A DNA stretch of 64,000 nt from Stictocephala bisonia (GCA_035578905.1 JAQJVL010000005.1:5524480-5588479), one strand, 5' to 3'. Shown: positions 1 to 14,206, counted from the stretch's first letter. The notes: generated by a model from the sequence alone, not told the origin. Numbers and translations: made by a program.

Positions 1-3000
1 ACCTCTTTTACACCGTTAGGCTTATAAACAAGCTGCACACATCTCCACCTGTGACCATCCAGTACATACTGAATTTACCACCTTTACACCAACTGTTAGG
101 CTTATAAACAGGCTGCATACATCTTCACCTGTGACCATCCAGTACATACTGAATTTACCTCTTTTACACCGTTAGGCTTATAAACAGGCTGCACACATCT
201 CCACCTGTGACCATCCAGTACATACTGAATTTACCACTTTTACACCAACTGTTAGGCTTATAAACAGGCTGCATACATCTTCACCTGTGACCATCCAGTA
301 CATACTGAATGTACCTCTTTTACACTGTTAGGCTTATAAACAGGCTGCACACATCTCCACCTGTGACCATCCAGTACATACTGAATTTACCAATTTTACA
401 CAAACTGTTAGGCTTATAAACAGGCTGCACACATCTTCACCTGTGACCATCCAGTACATAATGAATTTACCACTTTTACACAAACTGCTAGGCTTATAAA
501 CAGGCTGCATACAACTCCACCTGTGACCATCCAGTACATACTGAATTAACCTCTTTTACACCGTTAGGCTTATAAACAGGCTGCACACATCTCGACTTGT
601 GACCATCCAGTACATACTGAATTTACCTCTTTTACACCGTTAGGCTTATAAACAGGCTGCATACATCTCCACCTGTGACCATCCAGTACATACTGAATTT
701 ACCACTTTACACCGTTAGACTTATAAACAGGCTGCACACATCTCCACCTGTAACCATCCAGTACATACTGAATTTACCACTTTTACACCAACTATTAGGC
801 TTATAAACAGGCTGCACACATCTTCACCTGTGACCATCCAGTACATACTGAATTTACCTCTTTTACACCGTTAGGCTTATAAACAGGCTGCACACATCTC
901 CACATGTGACCATCCAGTACATACTGAATTTACCACTTTTACACCAACTATTAGGCTTATAAACAGGCTGCACACATCTCCACCTGTGACCATCCAGTAC
1001 ATACTGAATTTACTACTTTTACACAAACTGTTAGGCTTATAAACAGGCTGCATACATCCCCACCTGTGACCATCCAGTACATACTGAATTTATCACTTTT
1101 ACACCGTTAGGCTTATAAACAGGCTGCACACATCTCCACCTGTGACCATCCAGTACATACTGAATTTACTACTTTTACACCAACTATTAGGCTTATAAAC
1201 AGGCTGCACACATCTCCACCTGTGACCATCCAGTACATACTGAATTTACCTCTTTTACACCAACTATTAGGCTTATAAACAGGCTGCACACATCTCCACC
1301 TGTGACCATCCAGTACATACTGAATTTACTACTTTTACACCAACTATTAGGCTTATAAACAGGCTGCACACATCTCCACCTGTGACCATCCAGTACATAC
1401 TGAATTTACTACTTTTACACCAACTATTAGGCTTATAAACAGGCTGCACACATCTCCACCTGTGACCATCCAGTACATACTGAATTTACTACTTTTACAC
1501 CAACTATTAGGCTTATAAACAGGCTGCACACATCTCCACCTGTGACCATCCAGTACATACTGAATTTACCTCTTTTACACCGTTAGGCTTATAAACAGGC
1601 TGCACACATCTCCACCTGTGACCATCCAGTACATACTGAATTTACCACTTTTACACCAACTATTAGGCTTATAAACAGGCTGCACACATCTCCACCTGTG
1701 ACCATCCAGTACATACTGAATTTACTACTTTTACACAAACTGTTAGGCTTATAAACAGGCTGCACACATCTCCACCTGTGACCATCCAGTACATACTGAA
1801 TTTACTACTTTTACACAAACTGTTAGGCTTATAAACAGGCTGCATACATCCCCACCTGTGACCATCCAGTACATACTGAATTTACCTCTTTTACACTGTT
1901 AGGCTTTTAAACAGGCTGCACACATCTCCACCTGTGACCATCCAGTACATACTGAATTTACTACTTTTACACAAACTGTTAGGCTTATAAACAGGCTGCA
2001 CACATCTCCACCTGTGACCATCCAGTACATACTGAATTTACTACTTTTACACAAACTGTTAGGCTTATAAACAGGCTGCATACATCCCCACCTGTGACCA
2101 TCCAGTACATACTGAATTTACCTCTTTTACACCGTTAGGCTTATAAACAGGCTGCACACATCTCCACCTGTGACCATCCAGTACATACTGAATTTACCTC
2201 TTTTACACCGTTAGGCTTATAAACAGGCTGCACACATCTCCACCTGTGACCATCCAGTACATACTGAATTTACTACCTTTACACAAACTGTTAGGCTTAT
2301 AAACAGGCTGCACACATCTTCACCTGTGACCATCCAGTACATAATGAATTTACCACTTTTACACCGTTAGGCTTATAAACAGGCTGCACACATCTCCACC
2401 TGTGACCATCCAGTACATACTGAATTTACTACCTTTACACAAACTGTTAGGCTTATAAACAGGCTGCATACATCTTCACCTGTGACCATCCAGTACATAC
2501 TGAATTTACCTCTTTTACACCAACTATTAGGCTTATAAACAGGCTGCACACATCTTCACCTGTGACCATCCAGTACATACTGAATTTACCACTTTTACAC
2601 CGTTAGGCTTATAAACAGGCTGCACACATCTCCACCTGTGACCATCCAGTACATACTGAATTTACCATCTTTACACCAACTGTTAGGCTTATAAACAGGC
2701 TGCATACAACTCCACCTGTGACCATCCAGTACATACTGAATTTACCTCTTTTACACCGTTAGGCTTATAAACAGGCTGCACACATCTCCACCTGTGACCA
2801 TCCAGTACATACTGAATTTACTACCTTTACACAAACTGTTAGGCTTATAAACAGGCTGCACACATCTCCACCTGTGACCATCCAGTACATACTGAATTTA
2901 CTACCTTTACACAAACTGTTAGGCTTATAAACAGGCTGCATACATCTTCACCTGTGACCATCCAGTACATACTGAATTTACTACCTTTACACAAACTGTT

Positions 3001-6000
3001 AGGCTTATAAACAGGCTGCACACATCTCCACCTGTGACCATCCAGTACATACTGAATTTACTACCTTTACACAAACTGTTAGGCTTATAAACAGGCTGCA
3101 CACATCTCCACCTGTGACCATCCAGTACATACTGAATTTACTACCTTTACACAAACTGTTAGGCTTATAAACAGGCTGCACACATCTCCACCTGTGACCA
3201 TCCAGTACATACTGAATTTACCACTTTTACACCGTTAGGCTTATAAACAGGCTGCACACATCTCCACCTGTGACCATCCAGTACATACTGAATTTACTAC
3301 CTTTACACAAACTGTTAGGCTTTTAAACAGGCTGCACACATCTCCACCTGTGACCATCCAGTACATACTGAATTTACTACCTTTACACAAACTGTTAGGC
3401 TTATAAACAGGCTGCACACATCTCCACCTGTGACCATCCAGTACATACTGAATTTACTACCTTTACACAAACTGTTAGGCTTTTAAACAGGCTGCACACA
3501 TCTTCACCTGTGACCATCCAGTACATACTGAATTTACCTCTTTTACACTGTTAGGCTTTTAAACAGGCTGCACACATCTCCACCTGTGACCATCCAGTAC
3601 ATACTGAATTTACTACCTTTACACAAACTGTTAGGCTTTTAAACAGGCTGCACACATCTCCACCTGTGACCATCCAGTACATACTGAATTTACTACCTTT
3701 ACACAAACTGTTAGGCTTTTAAACAGGCTGCATACATCTCCACCTGTGACCATCCAGTACATACTGAATTTACTACCTTTACACAAACTGTTAGGCTTTT
3801 AAACAGGCTGCACACATCTCCACCTGTGACCATCCAGTACATACTGAATTTACTACCTTTACACAAACTGTTAGGCTTTTAAACAGGCTGCACACATCTC
3901 CACCTGTGACCATCCAGTACATACTGAATTTACTACCTTTACACAAACTGTTAGGCTTATAAACAGGCTGCACACATCTCCACCTGTGACCATCCAGTAC
4001 ATACTGAATTTACCTCTTTACACAACTGTTAGGCTTTTAAACAGGCTGCACACATCTCCACCTGTGACCATCCAGTACATACTGAATTTACTACCTTTAC
4101 ACAAACTGTTAGGCTTTTAAACAGGCTGCACACATCTCCACCTGTGACCATCCAGTACATACTGAATTTACTACCTTTACACAAACTGTTAGGCTTTTAA
4201 ACAGGCTGCATACATCTCCACCTGTGACCATCCAGTACATACTGAATTTACCTCTTTTACACCGTTAGGCTTATAAACAGGCTGCACACATCTCGACCTG
4301 TGACCATCCAGTACATACTGAATTTACTACCTTTACACAAACTGTTAGGCTTTTAAACAGGCTGCACACATCTCCACCTGTGACCATCCAGTACATACTG
4401 AATTTACTACCTTTACACAAACTGTTAGGCTTTTAAACAGGCTGCACACATCTCCACCTGTGACCATCCAGTACATACTGAATTTACTACCTTTACACAA
4501 ACTGTTAGGCTTATAAACAGGCTGCACACATCTCCACCTGTGACCATCCAGTACATACTGAATTTACTACCTTTACACAACTGTTAGGCTTTTAAACAGG
4601 CTGCACACATCTCACCTGTGACCATCCAGTACATACTGAATTTACCACTTTACACAAACTGTTAGGCTTATAAACAGGCTGCACACATCTCCACCTGTGA
4701 CCATCCAGTACATACTGAATTTACCTCTTTTACACAACGTTAGGCTTATAAACAGGCTGCACACATCTCGACCTGTGACCATCCAGTACATACTGAATTT
4801 ACTACCTTTACACAAACTGTTAGGCTTATAAACAGGCTGCACACATCTTCACCTGTGACCATCCAGTACATAATGAATTTACCACTTTTACACAAACTGC
4901 TAGGCTTATAAACAGGCTGCATACAACTCCACCTGTGACCATCCAGTACATACTGAATTTACCTCTTTTACACCGTTAGGCTTATAAACAGGCTGCACAC
5001 ATCTCGACCTGTGACCATCCAGTACATACTGAATTTACCTCTTTTACACCACGTTAGGCTTATAAACAGGCTGCACACATCTCCACCTGTGACCATCCAG
5101 TACATACTGAATTTACCACCTTTACACAACTGTTAGGCTTATAAACAGGCTGCACACATCTCCACCTGTGACCATCCTAGTACATACTGAATTTACCACT
5201 TTTACACCAACTGTTAGGCTTATAAACAGGCTGCACACATCTCCACCTGTGACCATCCAGTACATACTGAATTTACCACTTTACACAACTGTTAGGCTTA
5301 TAAACAGGCTGCACACATCTCCACCTGTGACCATCCAGTACATACTGAATTTACCATCTTTACACCAACTGTTAGGCTTATAAACAGGCTGCATACAACT
5401 CCACCTGTGACCATCCAGTACATACTGAATTTACCTCTTTTACACCGTTAGGCTTATAAACAGGCTGCACACATCTCCACCTGTGACCATCCAGTACATA
5501 CTGAATTTACCACTTTTACACCAACTATTAGGCTTATAAACAGGCTGCACACATCTCCACCTGTGACCATCCAGTACATACTGAATTTACTACCTTTACA
5601 CAAACTGTTAGGCTTTTAAACAGGCTGCATACATCTTCACCTGTGACCATCCAGTACATACTGAATTTACCACTTTTACACCAACTGTTAGGCTTATAAA
5701 CAGGCTGCACACATCTCCACCTGTGACCATCCAGTACATACTGAATTTACTACCTTTACACAAACTGTTAGGCTTATAAACAGGCTGCACACATCTCCAC
5801 CTGTGACCATCCAGTACATACTGAATTTACCATCTTTACACCAACTGTTAGGCTTATAAACAGGCTGCATACAACTCCACCTGTGACCATCCAGTACATA
5901 CTGAATTTACCTCTTTTACACCGTTAGGCTTATAAACAGGCTGCATACAACTCCACCTGTGACCATCCAGTACATACTGAATTTACCTCTTTTACACCGT

Positions 6001-8504
6001 TAGGCTTATAAACAGGCTGCACACATCTCCACCTGTGACCATCCAGTACATACTGAATTTACTACCTTTACACAAACTGTTAGGCTTATAAACAGGCTGC
6101 ACACATCTCCACCTGTGACCATCCAGTACATACTGAATTTACTACTTTTACACAAACTGTTAGGCTTATAAACAGGCTGCATACATCCCCACCTGTGACC
6201 ATCCAGTACATACTGAATTTACCTCTTTTACACCGTTAGGCTTATAAACAGGCTGCACACATCTCCACCTGTGACCATCCAGTACATACTGAATTTACTA
6301 CTTTTACAGAAACTGTTAGGCTTATAAACAGGCTGCATACATCCCCACCTGTGACCATCCAGTACATACTGAATTTACCTCTTTTACACTGTTAGGCTTA
6401 TAAACAGGCTGCACATATCTCCACCTGTGACCATCCAGTACATACTGAATTTACTACCTTTACACCAACTGTTAGGCTTATAAACAGGCTGCACACATCT
6501 CCACCTGTGACCATCCAGTACATACTGAATTTACCACCTTTACACCAACTGTTAGGCTTATAAACAGGCTGCATATATCTCCACCTGTGACCATCCAGTA
6601 CATACTGAATTTACTACCTTTACACCAACTGTTAGGCTTATAAACAGGCTGCACACATCTCCACCTGTGACCATCCAGTACATACTGAATTTACCACCTT
6701 TACACCAACTGTTAGGCTTATAAACAGGCTGCACACATCTCCACCTGTGACCATCCAGTACATACTGAATTTACCACCTTTACACCAACTGTTAGGCTTA
6801 TAAACAGGCTGCATATATCTCCACCTGTGACCATCCAGTACATACTGAATTTACCACCTTTACACAAACTGCTAGGCTTATAAACAGGCTGCATACATCT
6901 CCACCTGTGACCATCCAGTACATACTGAATTTACCACCTTTACACCAACTGTTAGGCTTATAAACAGGCTGCATATATCTCCACCTGTGACCATCCAGTA
7001 CATACTGAATTTACAACCTGTACACCAACTGTTAGGCTTATAAACAGGCTGCACACATCTCCACCTGTGACCATCCAGTACATACTGAATTTACTACCTT
7101 TATACCAACTGCTAGCCTTATAAACAGGCTGCATACATCTCCACCTGTGACCATCCAGTACATACTGAATTTACCACCTTTACACCAACTGTTAGGCTTA
7201 TAAACAGGCTGCATATATCTCCACCTGTGACCATCCAGTACATACTGAATTTACAACCTGTACACCAACTGTTAGGCTTATAAACAGGCTGCACACATCT
7301 TCACCTGTGACCATCCAGTACATACTGAATTTACCTCTTTTACACCGTTAGGCTTATAAACAGGCTGCACACGTCTCCACCTGTGACCATCCAGTACATA
7401 CTGAATTTACCACCTTTACACCAACTGTTAGGCTTATAAACAGGCTGCATACATCTTCACCTGTGACCATCCAGTACATACTGAATTTACCTCTTTTACA
7501 CCGATAGGCTTATAAACAGGCTGCACACATCTCCACCTGTGACCATCCAGTACATACTGAATTTATCACTTTTACACCAACTGTTAGGCTTATAAACAGG
7601 CTGCATACAACTTCACCTGTGACCATCCAGTACATACTGAATTTACCTCTTTTACACCGTTAGGCTTATTAACAGGCTGCACACATCTCCACCTGTGACC
7701 ATCCAGTACATACTGAATTTACCACTTTTACACCAACTGTTAGGCTTATAAACAGGCTGCATACAACTTCACCTGTGACCATCCAGTACATACTGAATTT
7801 ACCTCTTTTACACCGTTAGGCTTATAAACAGGCTGCACACATCTCCACCCGTGACCATCCAGTACATACTGAATTTACCACATTTACACCAACTGTTAGG
7901 CTTATAAACAGGCTGCACACATCTCCACCTGTGAACATCCAGTACATACTGAATTTACCACTTTTACACCAACTGTTAGGCTTATAAACAGGCTGCATAC
8001 ATCTTCACCTGTGACCATCCAGTACATACTGAATTTACCTCTTTTACACCGTTAGGCTTATAAACAGGCTGCACACATCTCCACCTGTGACCATTTAGTA
8101 AATACTGAATTTATCATTTTTACACCAACCGTTAGGCTTATAAACAGGCTGCATACATCTTCACCTGTGACCATCCAGTACATACTGAATTTACCTCTTT
8201 TACACTGTTAGGCTTATAAACAGGCTGCACACATCTCCACCTGTGACCATCCAGTACATACTGAATTTACCACTTTTACACCAACTGTTAGGCTTATAAA
8301 CAGGCTGCACACATCTTCAATTGTGACCATCCAGTACATACTTAATTTACCACTTTTACACCAATTGTTAGGCTTATAAACAGGCTGCACACATCTTCAC
8401 CTGTGACCATCCAGTACATACTGAATTTACCTCTTTTATACCAACTGTTAGGCTTATAAACAAGCTGCACACATCTTCACCAGTGACCATCCAGTACATA
8501 CTGT
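1..8504. repeat. 80/76-bp satellite array, about 107 copies
   Basis: Head-to-tail repeat that begins before the window and ends near 8504, where the match to the unit is lost. The long unit is 80 bp and contains CACCAACTGTTAGG or CACAAACTGTTAGG. The short unit is 76 bp and has CACCGTTAGG instead, a 4-bp deletion. The near-invariant part reads ACCTGTGACCATCCAGTACA. Long and short units alternate over roughly the first 550 bp. Elsewhere runs of one type dominate, for example 80-bp units at 1261-1560 and TACCTTTACACAAACTG units at 2800-4600, which indicates local homogenisation. Short open frames on both strands are by-products of the repeat. Confidence 0.97.
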
Positions 8505-9060
8505 ATGTGATATATTTTGAATGGGCGAGATTAATTTAATCTTTTAAGAATGGCAGATCTATCATGCATGACTATTTCTTGAAGTGACTACAAAAACATA
8601 TGCATGAATTACTATGTCCGTCGATATTTAGATTTAACGGAGAGGCACCTTTATACCCAATGAACATATTGGTCTTATTCTCTTACTTGGCCTTTAGCGG
8701 TCGTGTTATGTGTCAAGTAGTTGGAAGAAAGGTCCAGCCATAGTCTATGGTATGTACACTGTTATTTTTTGGATGAAGATATTTTTGGGTGGATATCAAA
8801 ATACGTATTATTTTTCCAAATAAATGTTCTCATACGGATTGCTTTATTGATCTTTCACCAGAACCATCACTTATTGTTTGGCCACTATGGTAGAGATTTA
8901 GTATTCTAGGGGCGGTAAAGGTGGCGTTGTCCGGAGAGGTCAACGTCCCGGGATTATTAATAATATAAGGAATGCAGGAGCCAACGGATTGCCCATATAA
9001 GCAAGGATTGATTGTCCAGAGCGGGAGGCCATACAGAGGCCGTTGAATGGTCAAGGCAGT
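8505..9060. other. unique spacer, no gene seen
   Basis: Single-copy sequence between two arrays. A 62-codon open stretch at 8721-8909 has no recognisable domain, and its composition matches the surroundings, so it is not called as a gene. Confidence 0.6.
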
Positions 9061-9472
9061 GCCGCTACCTCTACCTCTGACTCGATGTACACTGCTGGGT
9101 GGCGAGTACTATTGTACCTCTGACTCGATGTACACTCTGCTGGGTGGCGAGTAATGTTGTACCTCTGACTCGATGTACACTCTGCTGGGTGGCGAGTACT
9201 ATTGTACCTCTGACTCGATGTACACTCTGCTGGGTGGCGAGTACTATTGTACCTCTGACTCGATGTACACTGCTGGGTGGCGAGTACTATTGTACCTCTG
9301 ACTCGATGTACACTCTGCTGGGTGGCGAGTACTATTGTACCTCTGACTCGATGTACACTCTGCTGGGTGGCGAGTACTATTGTACCTCTGACTCGATGTA
9401 CACATTGCTGGGTGGCGAGTACTAATTGTACCTCTGACTCGATGTACACTGCTGGGTGGCGAGTACTATTGT
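9061..9472. repeat. 43-45-bp minisatellite, 9 copies
   Basis: Nine head-to-tail copies marked by GACTCGATGTACAC and CTGGGTGGCGAGTACTA. Lengths vary because an internal CT is present or absent (ACACTGCTG against ACACTCTGCTG) and one copy has an extra base (ACTAATTG). Open frames of 108 and 163 codons on opposite strands come from the repeat and contain no domain. Confidence 0.95.
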
Positions 9473-10002
9473 TGCATTGACAATTTAATGTTTTATTATC
9501 TTTCTTCTTTTTAATGTTTTCAAAGTACTTGTCCGTTCGCAATCAAATCAAAGATAGCCAAAAAACGTTCCAAACATTCCAAAAGTCGATAGAAAATCAC
9601 ATCATACCAGATTCTATTTATTAAGCACTGCATTGTTAAAGCAAGCTTTATCCTTAAATTATAATCATATATCAACCTACCAGATTAAATTATATTTATT
9701 AAAAAATAAGCAATATTCACCTTATTTCTACTAAGAGGTGCACCAATAATAAGAATTGCTGAAAATTCATCGATAAACAGCATTTAAAACAAAAGGGGAC
9801 CGTGACATGTATTCATTAGCAGAAATATCGACAGTATCAGTTTTGTCAGTTAGGCATCCTATAATCTGATTGTTTCCTCTGAACACATAACAAGTGCCGA
9901 TGCTGTGCGTAGTAACTGTCGACTCAGATTTTTTTTTTTATTTGGCTCCATAAAATTATTCTAATTAAGAACTTAAAGGCAAAATATATTTATTGTATAT
10001 TG
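9473..10002. other. AT-rich unique spacer
   Basis: No coding or RNA signal recognised. It contains a short T run near 9929 and ends at the first 24-bp units of the next array. Confidence 0.6.
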
Positions 10003-11018
10003 CAGCGTGCAGAATAATTAGCACAATAGCTTGCTGGGTCATTAGCTCAGTAGCTTGCATGATCATTAGCTCAGTAGCTTTCAGGGTGATAAGCTCAGTA
10101 GCTTACAGGATCTCACTACCTTGTAGGGAGATAAGCTCAGTAGCTTGCATGATCATTAGCTCAGTAGCTTGCTGGGTCTTTAGCTCAGTAGCTTGCAGGG
10201 TGATAAACTCAGAAGCTTGCAAGGTAATTAAATCAGTAGCTTGCAAGGTCAGTTGCTCATCAGCTTGCTGGGTCATTAGCCTAGTAGCTTGGTGGATCCT
10301 TAGCTCAGTAGTTTGCTGAGTTATTTAGGTCGGTGGCTAGGAGGGTCAATAGCTCAGTAACTTAAAGGGTCATTAGCTCGGGATCTTGCAGTGTCATTAG
10401 CTCAGTAGCTAGGAAGGTCAATAGCTCAGTAGTTTGCTGAGTTATTTAGGTCGGTGGCTAGGAGGGTCAATAGTTCAGTAACTTGCAGGGTCATTAGCTC
10501 AGTAGCTTGCAGGGTCATTAGCTCAGTAGCTTGCAGGGTCATTAGCTCAGTAGCTTGCAGGGTCATTAGCTCAGTAGCTTGCAGGGTCAATAGCTCAGTA
10601 ACTTAAAGGGTCATTAGCTCGGTAGCTTGCAGTGTCATTAGCTCAGAAGCTAGGAGGGTCAATAGCTCAGTAGTTTGCTGAGTTATTTAGGTCGGTGGCT
10701 AGGAGGGTCAATAGCTCAGTAACTTGCAGTGTCATTAGCTCCGTAGCTAGGAGAGTCAATAGCTCAGTAACTTGCAGTGTCATTAGCTCAGTAGCTAGGA
10801 GGGTCAATAGCTCAGTAGTTTGCTGAGTTATTTAGGTCGGTGGCTAGGAGGGTCAATAGCTCAGTAACTTGCAGTGTCATTAGCTCCGTAGCTAGGAGGG
10901 TCAATAGCTCAGTAACTTAAAAGGTCATTAGCTCAGGATCTTGCTAGTGTCATTAGCTCAATATCTTGCTGGGCCATTAGCTCGGAAGCTTGCAGTGTCA
11001 TTAGCTCAGTAGCTTGCC
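10003..11018. repeat. 24-bp array, block 1
   Basis: Imperfect tandem repeat with a 24-bp period whose common core is TTAGCTCAGTAGCTTGCAGG followed by GTCA. Variants (GTAACTTAAAGGG, GTTTGCTGAGTTATT, GTCGGTGGCTAGGAGG) combine into longer composite units. Divisibility by three keeps several frames open, and these frames are not coding. Confidence 0.95.
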
Positions 11019-11193
11019 TGATTCACAACAAGAAGTTGTGACGTAGTCCACATACAATGCAGTGCTAACTAGCTTTTCTACATCGACAATGGTTCACACC
11101 TGTACTAAACAAGCATTACATACTTTTCCACATATTTAATTTGCAAAGTTATGAAAAATAAAAAAATAAAAATACCACCAACAGTTGTATTAG
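11019..11193. repeat. duplicated array flank, copy 1
   Basis: About 175 bp of non-repeat sequence inserted in the 24-bp array. It starts with ATTCACAACAAGAAGTTGTG, a hairpin with CACAAC/GTTGTG arms, and ends in an A-rich stretch before CACCAACAGTTGTATT. It appears identical to copy 2, 574 bp downstream, and resembles the sequence at 14051, where the array finally ends. It therefore looks like a former array edge carried inside by duplication. Confidence 0.9.
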
Positions 11194-11592
11194 CCTAGTA
11201 GCTTGCAGGGTCATTAGCTCAGTAGCTTATTGGGTCATTAGCTCAGTGCCTTGCAGGATCTTTAGCTCAATGCCTTGCAGGGTCATTAGCTCAGTGCCTT
11301 GCAGGGTCATTAGCTCAGTAGCTTGCAGGGTCATTAGCTCAGTAGCTTGCAGGGTCATTAGCTCAGTAGCTTGCAGGGTCAATAGCTCAGTAACTTAAAG
11401 GGTCATTAGCTCGGGATCTTGCAGTGTCATTAGCTCAATATCTTGCTGGGCCATTAGCTCGGAAGCTTGCAGGGTCAATAGCTCAGTAACTTAAAAGGTC
11501 ATTAGCTCAGGATCTTGCTAGTGTCATTAGCTCAATATCTTGCTGGGCCATTAGCTTGGAAGCTTGCAGGGTCATTAGCTCAGTAGCTTGCC
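11194..11592. repeat. 24-bp array, block 2
   Basis: Second stretch of the same 24-bp repeat, between two identical flank copies. Its opening units (TAGCCTAGTAGCTTGCAGG, then a unit with GCTTATTGGGTC, then units with GTGCCTTGCAGG) recur in the same order at the start of block 3. This shows that array and flank were duplicated together. Confidence 0.92.
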
Positions 11593-11767
11593 TGATTCAC
11601 AACAAGAAGTTGTGACGTAGTCCACATACAATGCAGTGCTAACTAGCTTTTCTACATCGACAATGGTTCACACCTGTACTAAACAAGCATTACATACTTT
11701 TCCACATATTTAATTTGCAAAGTTATGAAAAATAAAAAAATAAAAATACCACCAACAGTTGTATTAG
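11593..11767. repeat. duplicated array flank, copy 2
   Basis: By eye an exact copy of the segment at 11019-11193, including the A-rich end. The identity implies a recent unequal exchange or replication slip of about 574 bp. Confidence 0.9.
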
Positions 11768-14050
11768 CCTAGTAGCTTGCAGGGTCATTAGCTCAGTAGC
11801 TTATTGGGTCATTAGCTCAGTGCCTTGCAGGATCTTTAGCTCAATGCCTTGCAGGGTCATTAGCTCAGTGCCTTGCAGGGTCATTAGCTCAGTAGCTTAT
11901 TGGGTCATTAGCTCAGTGCCTTGCAGGATCTTTAGCTCAATGCCTTGCAGGGTCATTAGCTCAGTGCCTTGCAGGGTCATTAGCTCAGTAGCTTGCAGGG
12001 TCATTAGCTCAGTAGCTTGCAGGGTCATTAGCTCAGTAGCTTGCAGGGTCAATAGCTCAGTAACTTAAAGGGTCATTAGCTCGGGATCTTGCAGTGTCAT
12101 TAGCTCAGTAGCTAGGAGGGTCAATGGCTCAGTAGTTTGCTGAGTTATTTAGGTCGGTGGCTAGGAGGGTCAATAGCTCAGTAACTTGCAGGGTCATTAG
12201 CTCAGTAGCTAGGAGAGTCAATAGCTCAGTAACTTGCAGTGTCATTAGCTCAGTAGCTAGGAGGGTCAATAACTCAGTAGTTTGCTGACTTATTCAGGTC
12301 GGTGGCTAGGAGGGTCAATAGCTCAGTAACTTGCAGTGTCATTAGCTCCGTAGCTAGGAGAGTCAATAGCTCAGTAACTTGCAGTGTCATTAGCTCAGTA
12401 GCTAGGAGGGTCAATAGCTCAGTAGTTTGCTGAGTTATTTAGGTCGGTGGCTAGGAGGGTCAATAGCTCAGTAACTTGCAGTGTCATTAGCTCAGTAGCT
12501 AGGAGGGTCAATGGTTCAGTAGTTTGCTGAGTTATTTAGGTCGGTGGCTAGGAGGGTCAATAGCTCAGTAACTTGCAGTGTCATTAGCTCAGTAGCTAGG
12601 AGGGTCAATAGCTCAGTAGTTTGCTGAGTTATTTAGGTCGGTGGCTAGGAGGGTCAATAGCTCAGTAACTTGCAGGGTCATTAGCTCAGTAGCTAGGAGA
12701 GTCAATAGCTCAGTAACTTGCAGTGTCATTAGCTCAGTAGCTAGGAGGGTCAATAGCTCAGTAGTTTGCTGACTTATTTAGGTCGGTGGCTAGGAGGGTC
12801 AATAGCTCAGTAACTTGCAGTGTCATTAGCTCCGTAGCTAGGAGAGTCAATAGCTCAGTAACTTGCAGTGTCATTAGCTCAGTAGCTAGGAGAGTCAATA
12901 GCTCAGTAACTTGCAGTGTCATTAGCTCCGTAGCTAGGAGAGTCAATAGCTCAGTAACTTGCAGTGTCATTAGCTCAGTAGCTAGGAGGGTCAATAGCTC
13001 AGTAACTTGCAGTGTCATTAGCTCCGTAGCTAGGAGAGTCAATAGCTCAGTAACTTGCAGTGTCATTAGCTCCGTAGCTAGGAGAGTCAATAGCTCAGTA
13101 ACTTGCAGTGTCATTAGCTCAGTAGCTAGGAGGGTCAATAGCTCAGTAACTTGCAGTGTCATTAGCTCCGTAGCTAGGAGAGTCAATAGCTCAGTAACTT
13201 GCAGTGTCATTAGCTCCGTAGCTAGGAGAGTCAATAGCTCAGTAACTTGCAGTGTCATTAGCTCAGTAGCTAGGAGGGTCAATAGCTCAGTAGTTTGCTG
13301 AGTTATTTAGGTCGGTGGCTAGGAGGGTCAATAGCTCAGTAACTTGCAGTGTCATTAGCTCAGTAGCTAGGAGGGTCAATGGTTCAGTAGTTTGCTGAGT
13401 TATTTAGGTCGGTGGCTAGGAGGGTCAATAGCTCAGTAACTTGCAGTGTCATTAGCTCAGTAGCTAGGAGGGTCAATAGCTCAGTAGTTTGCTGAGTTAT
13501 TTAGGTCGGTGGCTAGGAGGGTCAATAGCTCAGTAACTTGCAGGGTCATTAGCTCAGTAGCTAGGAGAGTCAATAGCTCAGTAACTTGCAGTGTCATTAG
13601 CTCAGTAGCTAGGAGGGTCAATAGCTCAGTAGTTTGCTGACTTATTTAGGTCGGTGGCTAGGAGGGTCAATAGCTCAGTAACTTGCATTGTCATTAGCTC
13701 CGTAGCTAGGAGAGTCAATAGCTCAGTAACTTGCAGTGTCATTAGCTCAGTAGCTAGGAGGGTCAATAGCTCAGTAGTTTGCTGAGTTATTTAGGTCGGT
13801 GGCTAGGAGGGTCAATAGCTCAGTAACTTGCAGTGTCATTAGCTCAGTAGCTAGGAGGGTCAATGGCTCAGTAGTTTGCTGAGTTATTTAGGTCGGTGGC
13901 TAGGAGAGTCAATAGCTCAGTAACTTGCAGTGTCATTAGCTCAGTAGCTAGGAGGGTCAATAGCTCAGTAGTTTGCTGAGTTATTTAGGTCGGTGGCTAG
14001 GAGGGTCAATAGCTCAGTAACTTGCAGGGTCATTAGCTCAGTAGCTTGCC
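11768..14050. repeat. 24-bp array, block 3, with 48- and 96-bp higher-order units
   Basis: Largest block of the 24-bp repeat. At about 12100-12780 and 13280-14030 four variants are combined into a unit of about 96 bp that includes GTTTGCTGAGTTATTTAGG. At 12790-13290 a 48-bp dimer (GCTAGGAGAGTCAATAGC plus the GTAACTTGCAGTGTC unit) is homogenised. Because 48 is a multiple of three, open frames of more than 170 codons occur on both strands there, with monotonous 16-residue repeats. They are not genes. Confidence 0.95.
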
Positions 14051-14206
14051 TAATTCACAACAACAAGTTGTGACGTAGTCCACATACAATACAGTGCTAA
14101 CTAGCTTTTCTACATCGAGAATGGTTCACACCTGTACTAAACAAGCATTACATACTTTTTCATATATTTCATTTGCAAATTAATGACAAAAAATACCACC
14201 AACAGT
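14051..14206. repeat. flank copy 3, the true right edge of the 24-bp array
   Basis: Diverged copy of the segments at 11019 and 11593 (ATTCACAACAACAAGTTGTG, same hairpin arms). It continues into unique DNA rather than back into repeat units, so this is probably the original array boundary. Confidence 0.85.

Noticed and set aside
12758..13301. 174- and 171-codon frames on opposite strands
   Set aside because: The 48-bp dimer repeat keeps both frames open; the 16-residue repeats have no family resemblance.
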